Shown: positions 55,420 to 64,000 of the stretch, piece by piece
How the letters are laid out: every line of letters starts with the position of its first letter
How positions within the stretch are numbered: the stretch's first letter is position 1
Assembly (NCBI GenBank): GCA_946408385.1
Contig: CAMJSB010000005.1
Coordinates: 1 to 64,000, forward strand
Source: an uncultured bacterium
GTDB taxonomy: Bacteria; Patescibacteriota; Gracilibacteria; Absconditabacterales; Absconditicoccaceae
Reading direction: 5' to 3'
DNA length: 64,000 nt
Notes under the pieces: model-generated
What the model was told of the DNA's origin: nothing
What the model saw: only the letters and a program-made list of their open reading frames with translations
The model's database searches: none
Translations under genes and position numbers: made by a program

Positions 55420-56691
55420 ATGTTATCTTTGTATATTCATATTCCATTTTGTGTAAAAAACTGTCCATATTGTAGTTTTTCTGTAGTTCAAAATCCGAAC
55501 GATGAAATGATTCAGACATATTTAGATAATTTGCATAATGAAATTGATGGATGGTGAAAAGTGTTTTGAAGCGCTGAGATAAGAACTATTTATTTTGGAT
55601 GATGAACACCGAATTTAATCTGAGCAGAAAAAATAAAAAATCTGATTCATCACTGTGAAGAAGTTTTTGACTGTGAAAATGTAGGAGAATTGAGTTTTGA
55701 ATGTAATCCATTCCCACAAGACCAAGTTTATGAATTTGTTTCAGATTTGCAGAAATCGTTTAAAAAATATCCAAGAGTTCGTTTTTCATTTGGAATTCAG
55801 AGCTTGGATAATTGAGTATTGGAAAATGCATGACGTCCTTATACATTTCCAGGAATGGTAGATTTTTTGCGTGGATTGCGTGATTTAAAATTAGAAAATA
55901 GTGTGTATAACTTCGATTTTATGGCATTTGGAGTCTTTAATCAAACTAAAAAATGAGATTTGCAACTGTGGACTCCATCAGCTTTAGAATTTTTTCAGGA
56001 TTTTGTGAATTCATGATTTGCTGATAGCTTTTCTCTGTATATGCTAGAACTTTTTGAGCATCAAAAATGGAAGAAAAATCCTGATTGAAATTCTTCCGTT
56101 GTTCAGCAATCTGGTTTGTTTTGAAATGAAGATGAGATATATGAAGAATTTGATATTCTCAAAAATATAATTCAAGAGTGAGGATATAGACGTTATGAGA
56201 TATCAAATTTTGCGGCAGTAGGAAAGTCTAGTATTCACAATAGAGTTTATCGAGAGATGGAGGATTATTTGTGACTATGACTTTCTGCATCATCATTTAT
56301 AAATGCTAAAAGTTCATATTTTTGATCTGTCGTTGAAAAACTAAAAAAAGTGGATCCTTCACTTAGTTTAGAGTGACTAAATGGAATACGTTGGATGAAT
56401 ACACCATATTTTCCAAAATACATTTGAAATGAAAATTTAGTAGAATCAGCTATTCAACCTATGTTAGAATCAGATTATTTAATTGAATCATTTTTTTTAT
56501 CTTTACGTACTGATAGATGAATTGATGATGTATCAAAGTTTGAACCAGTTCTCGTTAAAAATTATGCAGAGAAAATAAAAATATATGAGGAAAATGGATT
56601 TTTAAAATTATGTGGAAATGGATTTGTACTTACTGATGAATGAATGGACTGCTATAATGGAATAATTACGGAATTGCTGAAAGAAATTTAA
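55420..56691 (+). CDS. HemW-like radical SAM protein
   Basis: 423 residues. The radical SAM cluster CVKNCPYCSFSV, YFGGGTPNLIGAEKI, SFECNPF and FSFGIQSLDNGVLENAGRPY match the HemW/HemN family and not true coproporphyrinogen oxidase, since a Tyr/HxxxR-type start is reduced. The C-terminal HemN_C domain is present (LSLRTDRGIDD). HemW proteins deliver heme. Starts at ATG 55420, with the preceding promoter region overlapping a small gap. Confidence 0.88.
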
Positions 56692-56709
56692 TAAAAAGTT
56701 TGTTTGAAG

Positions 56710-58071
56710 TTATTTTAAAAATTCACTCTTTTTCTTCATCCAAAATTCTGATTGTCTAGTCAGGAATCCTTCATCCTGTTTATTTTTCAAGAAATGTTTT
56801 ACGGATTCTTCAAGGAAAATTGTATTCTGGCTTCATTTGAAAACGAGAATAATTGGATTTTTATCATTCCTTTCTTTTAATCTATCTTCAACAGTTTTGT
56901 TTAGGTTTTTCAGAGTTTTACAAACTGTTAAATTATCAGTAGCTCAGATTTTTTCTAGTTCATCTGCTAAATAATCGTTCATAAATTTACCCAAAAGAAA
57001 AAGCTGATCTCCTGATTGTGAAACATATCCAGCCAATTTACGATGCTCCGATTCAGTTAAATCTCAAAGTTCTCTCATATCTCAAAGTATAAGCCAGATT
57101 TCACTTTTTGGAAAACAATTATTCCTGATAGTATAAACTGTATCAATAGTTTTCCTCACGCTTAAAGGTGAAGCATTATATGTAGAATCAATGATTAATG
57201 TGTTATATTTTCAGTCAAATACAGATAATCTACCAGGTTGAAGTTTATACATTAATTCTAGTTTATCTTTATTTTTCAAATGCAAATCAGTTTTCCATCG
57301 ATATGCTAGAATCTCAGTAATTCCAACTGCAACTCCGATATATCCATAGTTCATTTTCCCAAATAGGTTAGTCTCAATATTGTATTCTTGCTCTTTGATA
57401 TGTAAAACAAAATGAGATTTCAAATCAGCATTTTCTTCTCATTTTTTAAATGAATGAGATTCGAAATATATATCAGCTTCTATATTATCGTTATCAAATG
57501 TTTTATACATAAGTTTATCAACCTTAATTCTAGGTGCTAACTGTTGAGCATATTCATCATTTGCATTCAGAAAAACTAAGGATTTAGTATTCAAAGCCAT
57601 CTTGATTTCTTCACTAGCAATTTTTTGAGGATTTCAGAATTGTTCACTATGAACTGCATCAATTGCCGTAAAAACTCAGATATCAGGATGTGCAACTTTG
57701 AGTATAAAATCCATCTCTCATGGATTATCTATTCCATATTCCAGCACTATCGCATCATAATGTTTTCTTCCAAATAATGACATGAATACAGCTTTACAGC
57801 AAACTTTCATCATATTTCAAATTGATGGTGATCGTGATGTGATTTCAAAAACACTCAGTGAAAGTCAGAATTCCCCATTAAAATTTTTGGGAGAAGTGGA
57901 TATTTTTTTGTTTGGAAAAAACTTCTTTAAAGTTTGAAAAATAATCATACGACAAGATGTTTTTCATACGCTTCAATTTATTCAGATTACGGTTGGTTTA
58001 TGGCGTTTGATATAATGATGTGCACATTTTACTAAAAAACAATAACATGCACGGAGTAACTTTTTTTTCAT
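56710..58071 (-). CDS. murF: Mur ligase (MurF-like), N-terminal domain missing
   Basis: 453 residues. The ATP P-loop GINGSVGKTSC starts at about residue 34, so the UDP-substrate N-domain of MurF is absent. The core VLEYGIDNPGEMDFILKVAH, the MurF-type DSTYNASPLSVRKT and LGDMRELGD are typical. All three P-loop glycines are UGA codons. Normally MurF adds D-Ala-D-Ala to the UDP-MurNAc peptide; the shorter enzyme may still do so or act on a different cofactor, as in MurT-like ligases. Confidence 0.85.
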
Positions 58072-58095
58072 ATTTTCATATCGATTTATTAAAAT

Positions 58096-59448
58096 TTAGC
58101 TTTTTTTATTTGTGATTTTTCTTTTTTTAAATTCAGTATTATTTTCGACTTTTTTAATTTCTTTTTCTAGTTCTTCTGATTGAGGTATACGGAAGGCTAA
58201 GGATACTATTACGGCTATTGGGACGGCCAAAAGAACTCAGAAAAATCACATTATAGTTCCGCACAAAATCATACATATAAATACAATTAGTGGGCTAACT
58301 CATAATGTTTTTCACATTAATACTGGCACTAAGAATTTTTCTTCAGATTGTTGGATTAATGTATATAAGATTATCACAGCTAAGAATCATCGTCATCCTG
58401 AAAATATAAGAGCAGAAATTGCTGCTGGTAGTCATCATAGAAATGGGCCTAAATATGGGATTATTTCAAATAATCATGCCAATATTGCTAGAGTTCATTT
58501 TTGAGGGATACTTATATTAAATAGTTCTAACATCCATAATCATAGGTAGGACATTATTCATATAAACAAGCAGAGAAAAAGCTGACTTTTTAATCGTTTT
58601 GTGATTCCAGAATATGCAGCATCAATTCTTGGTAATATGCTTGTATAATGACGGAATATGTATTTTAGTCAATATTTGATATCATAATGTGCTACCGAGA
58701 AAAATATACATAAAGTGAGTACTATAGCAAAATCTACAATAATGGAAAAAATGTTTCCAAAAAATATCAAAGCTTGTCATGCAATTGTTTTTATATATCC
58801 GCTTGATGTAGACATAATACTTCAAATATTGTCAGAAATGGCAGTTAGTATACTATCAGAATTTGAATTTTGTATTCGCTGTATAAGCTCAGTTTTTAAG
58901 AAATTAGGCATTCGACTTGTTTTTTCAATGTATCAAGGAACTCATAGTTGAGATATTGATGATTGAAAGCTTGATAATCATGATGTTAAGGATTGTAATA
59001 ATTCTGTTCATCGATTAAAAAAGAATGGTATTAGGATAACAAATCAAGCTAGGACAAAAAAAGTGGCTATGAGATATGTTATAAGTATTCATAATCCTCT
59101 ACTTTTTGTAAGTCTTTGTCGAAAAACAACGAATCATTCGAGAGCTAATGAAATTATGAAAGCCGCAATTACCATGTATATATATGACAATGAAATGTAC
59201 ATCATATATCATAAAATCACAATAGCCAGTCATATTAGCCAAAATTTTAAAATCAGTTTTGTAGTTTTTGTAGATTCGGTAGTTATTTCGATTTGATTGC
59301 TTTTTAATAGATGATCTGTTGATTTTTCTAATTTTGGTTTAGGAAAACGTTTTCCATATCTTTCTTTAACTTTTTCTTTTCGTATGTGAAATTCTTTTTG
59401 CATGACTTGTTTTTTTTCTTCTCGTTTTTGTTTTAATTCTTTCCACAT
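58096..59448 (-). CDS. AI-2E family transporter (permease)
   Basis: 450 residues. A very basic N-terminal helix (KKQVMQKEFHIRKEKVKERY) precedes about eight membrane segments. The AI-2E/PerM signature is present: IPYLGPFLGGLPAAISALIF and SEEKFLVPVLMGKTLGVSPL. The family exports small molecules or ions; most members do not carry AI-2 itself. Its start overlaps the end of rnpA by 16 bases. Confidence 0.88.
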
Positions 59449-59837
59449 ATGTATGATTGAAAGGATGTAAAAGCGGATTGGAATTCTTTTTGAAAGTATG
59501 TTTTTCGTTCATGTTTTTTATGCTCTTGGATGTATTGTGATGATTCTGGTAATTTATTTTTATTTAAGTTTATAAATATTTTGTAAAACTCTCAGTTTAT
59601 CATATTTGATTCAATTTTATTGTCTCTTATATAATTCATAATAGTTCTTCTGATATAATTTCTTGTAGTTGCATTTTTACTTAATTTTACTCCAATATGG
59701 CATGAAATTTGATTAAATTGTTTATTTGGATATTGTTTAATTCGCCAAAAACCAAAAATTCATCTTGTACAATATTGTCTTTTTTTGGTTAAATAGCGCA
59801 CATCTTTGGTTCTTAAACGAAATTTGTGTTTAATCAA
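59433..59837 (-). CDS. rnpA: Ribonuclease P protein component
   Basis: 134 residues with TTG as the only usable start after the upstream stop. The core IGVKLSKNATTRNYIRRTIM contains the RNR-type motif of RnpA, preceded by a basic N-terminus KHKFRLRTKDVRYLTKKRQ. It binds the RNase P RNA for tRNA 5' processing. The usual neighbour rpmH is not upstream (only a terminator at 59928-59951). Confidence 0.85.
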
Positions 59838-59927
59838 AATACATAAAAAACATTTAAATTAGAAATTTATCACGATGTTAGATTAGTAAATTTTGTTTTC
59901 TTTGCAAGTTATTGTTAAAAAAAAGAC

Positions 59928-59951
59928 CTATCATTATGATAGGCCTATTTT
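59928..59951 (-). terminator. Terminator of the lipoprotein gene
   Basis: ATAGGCCTATC ataat GATAGGTCTT with eight T on the minus strand, 17 bases after the lipoprotein stop. Confidence 0.75.
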
Positions 59952-59967
59952 AATTGTAATGGATTTT

Positions 59968-61251
59968 TTATTCTGTGACTTCTTCTGGATTCTCTACAGG
60001 TGTTGCAAGTCATTCTGTATTTGTATCTTCTAATTCCTCACTATTATATAAATTTTCGTAATCATAGTCTTCGTCATATTCATAATCATTTCAACCCATA
60101 GCCGATCAAAGATAAGAAGATAATAATTCAGTTAAATCTTGAGCATTTTCAGGGATAGTTGTCGTAAATTCTGAAATTGTATTATATGCCCAAGAACCTT
60201 TGAGTGGAATAACTGTATCTTTTCATCCATTTTCTTCAGATTTTATTGTTAATTTTAAATCAAAGCCTATTTTGATTGAAGATTTTGATAGTTTTGGGGA
60301 AACTGTTCAGTTTAATTCTCCTCAAGGCATTGTTATAGAAACATTGTATTTTGAACCTTTTTTGTCTGCAATAATTTTTATTATTGATTCTCAGTCTTGA
60401 GATATGTTTATTTCAGTGTCTTCTCCAGCAAATCAATTTATAACTAAAGTGCTAGCATCTTCATCATTTTTCATTTCCATATTTTCAATAACTGTTGTTA
60501 CTTTGTGTTTTCATGTAATAACTAGATATCATTCAAAATTTTGAATATTTATTTCAGGTGTTTCTTGAATAGAATCTTCATCTAATCCACTGCTTATTGA
60601 ATCGTAATATTCTTTCATTAGTTCATTCAATTTTTCATTATCTATTGAGAATTTTCGAGCATTATATCATTCAAATTGAGTAAATTTTCAGCTATAAACC
60701 ATAAATCATTCGTTTCAGAATATTTCTTTTGATTTGTCATTTAAGTCTTTAGAATCTTTTAACATAGAAAATGTATTAGGCATGTCATTTAATCCTGACA
60801 TAGGGATGGAGAACCATTGATTTTTAAATCCTGCAGCAATCATTTCTATCATAGCCAAATCATCACTTCATGTTAACTCGAAAGATGAGATGTTTAAATA
60901 TATTGCATCATTTGCTAATTTTATATCAAGAGTTCAATTTAATTTAGTAGTTTCTCCTGAAGATGTGATGTTTGCGTTAAAATCAGTTGAAGATTCAGAA
61001 TTTTTATTAACAAGATTTTGTTTGCTGTTTGATGAAATCTTTGCGTCTACTTTAATTTCATCTGTATTATATTTACCAGCAATGTCAAAACTTTGTTCAA
61101 AGTTATCATTTTGGCTTAAAATGTCTTGGAATTCGGAATGATTTGCAGTTTCTAAGGCTTCTTCGAAAGTCATATTAAAATTTTTGGATCCACATGCAGT
61201 TAGAGAAATCGTTGTTGTTAATAGTCATAACAAGAAAAGAGACTTTTTCAT
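59968..61251 (-). CDS. Lipoprotein (427 residues)
   Basis: Signal peptide and lipobox LFLLGLLTTTISLTACGSKN give a lipid-modified Cys. The rest is Ser/Thr/Asn-rich with paired structural halves (SFDIAGKYNTDEIKVDAKIS, about 400 residues) and an acidic, Tyr-rich C-terminus (YEYDEDYDYEN). No family recognised; resembles uncharacterised CPR surface lipoproteins. Confidence 0.8.
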
Positions 61252-61401
61252 TTGTGTATAAAAAATATAAAAAATAAAATTTTTATCGAACTCATTGTAT
61301 GATAAATTATATAAAAATCAAGAAAATTTGTTTCTAATCGTGTTTCAACAAACACATACCCAACATATGAGTGCTACAATTGTATTTTATATTTTTTATA
61401 A

Positions 61402-61857
61402 TTATTCAATTTTAATTTCAATTTCTTCTTGGTTTCATTCTGTTGCATCTTCAAATGGCATTTCATCCAATTTTGACAGATTTATTCTATTTCATTCCAT
61501 TTCTAGTTGATCTAGTTTCTTAGATACAGATTCATCTGGGAATATCCAGGTATTCATATCACAAACTTCGTCTAATTCTAAAACTTCAGGAGATTGAATT
61601 ATTGCAAAAGTTGCTCATTCGTACGATATTAAAAAATTCAATTTATTTCAATTTCATATGAAAACCCTTATAAAAGCTCAACTAATATCATACTCTCAAG
61701 GAAAGTCGATTGATAATAGATTTCCTCTATCATAAGCCATTTCTTCTCCAATTGTGGCCATTAAATTAATAATTCAGACTTCTATTTCTGTAGGATTAAA
61801 TAAGAATTTATTTTCAATCAAAATTCCATTTTCTGTTTTTTTAATATCAATAGCCAT
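61402..61857 (-). CDS. Hypothetical protein resembling part of an MBL-fold protein
   Basis: 151 residues. The segment SIDFPGEYDISGAFIRVFIG resembles the start of small metallo-beta-lactamase-like proteins (FPGEYEISG), but the HxHxDH metal motif is missing. The C-terminus is acidic (EDATEGNQEEIEIKIE). It may be a degenerate relative or only share a beta pattern. Starts at ATG 61857. Confidence 0.6.
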
Positions 61858-62011
61858 TTTAATGCTTATATCTAATAAAACTATATATCTTATAGTATAA
61901 TATATCAAAAAAAAATTGCAAGAGATTTAATTTTAACTTACTTGCATTTTCTTGCAGGATTAATACACTTAATTATTATGTTAAAAACTTTTATCATTCA
62001 TTCACAGATAA

Positions 62012-63703
62012 ATGCGGGAGTGAATACTACAGTTTTTATGAGGAATCGGATTTTTCTTGTTTGGAATAAATTATATGGAACAAGCAGTATCAGGTTTTTC
62101 GAATTGATGATTTAAGAATTTTATGAAGAAATTTACATCATCAGTATCAAAATCTTTTTGAAGCTGAATTTTAATTACAACGATTTTGCAGAGCTCGAAT
62201 ATTATGTCTGTACTGGTATTAGCATTTGTCTGAGCATGAATATTATCTTTAACTTCAGCATTAGCGGTTATCCTTTGAGTAAATATATGAACAATGATTC
62301 CTACTTCGATTTTATGAATAGTCTGATTGAGTTTTGATGTGTCAATAATAGCATTTCCATTAATACTTTTCTGAGCAGTTTGTATAAATTTTTTTTCTCG
62401 TTGGAACAAAGTAGAATCGTTTGGAAAATTCTTACTTAGTTTAGGTTTGATTTTTTTGGCATTTTCTTTTATGAAAAATGGATTGAGTTTCTTAACGGAT
62501 ATAGATCTTTCAATATTTACATGAATGAGTCCATGGCTATTTTTTCTTTTTTGACTTATGCTAACTCTTTTGGTGCAGTCTTGAAGTATAACATTTATTA
62601 TTGTGTTGGCAACTGTTGGCTCATGAATTTTGTCTCCTACATTAGCATTGCCAATAATATTTTGAGGATATTTATGATCAACAATAACTATAATTATATG
62701 AGCGATATGAAAAAATTCGTTAGCGATAAAGAAACAGGTTGCATTTCGACATGTTTGATTTAATTTGGTTACAGCATTAGTATGAATGTTAATGCTTCCA
62801 TTGATTGTTAAATTCTTTATATCCGTATTGGAACCAAATGTTTGAATCGTAATCTGATTTACTATTTTACGAGTATGATGGCGTAGCTTATTTGCTTTAA
62901 TCTTTTTGCCTTTTGTAGACTCTATCTCAAAAATTTTGAAAAAGAGAGTAAAAGACAAAAAACAGGTTGTAGATTTGGCGATTCAGAAGGTGTTTAATGT
63001 TGAAGATCTTACACCAGCAGTAGCACAATTAGTAGCCAAGCAGGATATGTTAGTACTATTTTGGAATGCAATTAGATATAATTTAAATGTTTGGGACTTT
63101 TCTCCAATGGCTGTAAAATCATGAGATTCTACGCAAGAAGAAATCGCAAATACATTGTCTTTTAAATGAAATTTTGATAAAAATGATTTATCAAAAGTAT
63201 ATCATGATGTAAAATACATTCAGAATGAATTATTAAAGTTTTTGGTATCATTGCCAGTTTCTGAAAAGAGTTCTGAAAATGCAGAATTATATCAAAGTGT
63301 TTTAGCAGTTTGAGATTCGTGTAAGACTATAAAGGATGTTTGGTGACATATCGAAGATTGGCAACGAAGTAGTAGTGATAATTTACAAAAAGATTATGAC
63401 GATACACGTGAAATGGTTATAGTTTTTTATAGCACAATTCTACATTTATATCAACGTTTTGATAGTAAAAAAGCTTTAAGTGATGCTCAAGAAGCTTTAG
63501 AAACTCTACAAAAAGAGAATGATGAATATCTAGCACAACTCCGTCCACACAAAAGTGATGATATTCCATTGACTTCTTTGATTCAAGTAAGACGTTATTT
63601 TGTACAGTCTTGTAAAGAATTATTACATGCAATGGAACTATATAATGCTGGCCCTGATGAAATAAAATACTTTAAAGAAAATCTATCAAACATTATGAAA
63701 TAA
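62012..63703 (+). CDS. Na+/Pi cotransporter family protein
   Basis: 563 residues. The two inverted membrane halves hold the QSS-type motif: TTILQSSNIMSVLVLAFVGA and LLVQSGSITFIIVLATVGSG, with GVNIGTMIPT and GGYLGSTITI following, as in NptA. The N-terminus QFLGGIGFFLFGINYMEQAV was recovered from the ATG at 62012. The C-terminal 220 residues are helical and PhoU-like. It takes up phosphate with sodium. A long open frame on the opposite strand here is a shadow. Confidence 0.9.
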
Positions 63704-63724
63704 TTTTATGAAATAAGATAAAGA

Positions 63725-64000
63725 ATGACACTTGAAGAAGCAATTGATGAATCGATAACTAAAATATTGGAGCTAAATCCAGATTTAACATATGCTGAAG
63801 TTTATGAATTATGTTCAGACTATCTTTTAAAGTTTAATAAACCAACAAAAGAAGAAACCAAAATAAAAAGTCTGAAAAAATATTTAAGTAAGTTTTTTGA
63901 AATTGATTTGTTTGCCGATGAAGAACCTAAATTAGAAGATATTCAGCCTAGTATGTCGCCTTTGCAATCTATCCCAAAGCAATATTTTCAGGAAAGAAGT
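63725..64000 (+). CDS. Hypothetical protein (3' partial)
   Basis: 92 residues are visible (MTLEEAIDESITKILELNPD at the start), helical and acidic, no membrane segment. It follows the cotransporter by 21 bases and is probably co-transcribed. Ends at the window edge; no family recognised. Confidence 0.6.
   Translation, partial: MTLEEAIDESITKILELNPDLTYAEVYELCSDYLLKFNKPTKEETKIKSLKKYLSKFFEIDLFADEEPKLEDIQPSMSPLQSIPKQYFQERS

Noticed and set aside
62071..62958. 295-residue open frame on the minus strand, the longest by standard code
   Set aside because: Its opposite strand encodes a complete Na/Pi cotransporter once UGA is Gly, with family motifs; the minus frame has Ile/Asn/His-rich composition and no motif.
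1..64000. Widespread pseudogenes or frameshifts suggested by short standard-code frames
   Set aside because: The interruptions are nearly always UGA in frame at Gly positions; only the UAA at 26622 is a true interruption.
1..64000. tRNA or rRNA genes
   Set aside because: No convincing cloverleaf with T-arm and acceptor pairing apart from tmRNA, and no rRNA blocks were found by eye; a scan could still find a divergent tRNA.

Overview
The window is AT-rich bacterial DNA that only makes sense when UGA is read as glycine (genetic code 25). Reading UGA as Gly restores full-length genes almost everywhere. It also puts Gly exactly where families need it: all three P-loop glycines of the Mur ligase, SufC Walker A, the Nudix GGK, and a run of MORN repeats. 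Only UAA and UAG end genes. This code is known from the candidate phyla Gracilibacteria and Absconditabacteria (SR1). The AMP phosphorylase/pyruvate kinase/PEP synthase operon, shortened enzymes and sortase fit a reduced, host-associated CPR-type organism. I cannot choose between the two phyla.

Layout. 1-2220: 3' part of a secreted beta-propeller gene, then GC-rich intergenic repeats. 2221-2590: tmRNA (ssrA). About 2560-14000: an integrated mobile element at the ssrA 3' end, all on the minus strand. It carries a large serine recombinase whose frame ends inside ssrA, a rolling-circle Rep protein with a likely origin, a type I restriction-modification operon hsdM-hsdS-hsdR, and unknown small genes. 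The HsdS spacer holds four exact 12-bp repeats.

14445-25000: a tail-collar-like secreted protein, a compact promoter-hairpin-terminator RNA (6S-like), a FAD oxidase with two CDF metal exporters, a MORN-repeat membrane protein with a zinc-ribbon partner, the Fe-S and CCG halves of a lactate/glycolate-oxidase-like complex, apt, a thioredoxin-CcdA fusion and a DUF218 membrane protein. 25350-36930: a flavin-type oxidase, Nudix, an L,D-transpeptidase-like gene with an in-frame UAA, tgt and a methyltransferase, a C39-like peptidase, a Trm11-like methyltransferase, a likely SRP RNA, valS, a peptidoglycan-binding protein and a HAD nucleotidase.

37054-46800: surface and secretion functions (LpxH-like phosphoesterase, Cys-rich secreted protein, type IV secretion-type pilin, class 3 lipase, sortase, HtpX), a strong structured-RNA candidate at 41.3 kb, HIT and SufD. 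46834-64000: SufC, alanine racemase, a metallopeptidase-like protein, the AMP phosphorylase-pyk-ppsA operon, HemW-like, Mur ligase, AI-2E transporter, rnpA, a lipoprotein, and a Na/Pi cotransporter. The last gene runs off the end.

Together the genes show nucleotide salvage feeding lower glycolysis, peptidoglycan building and remodelling (Alr, Mur ligase, L,D-transpeptidase, PG-binding protein), and much cell-surface and redox machinery. Three small genes avoid UGA completely and may be recent arrivals.
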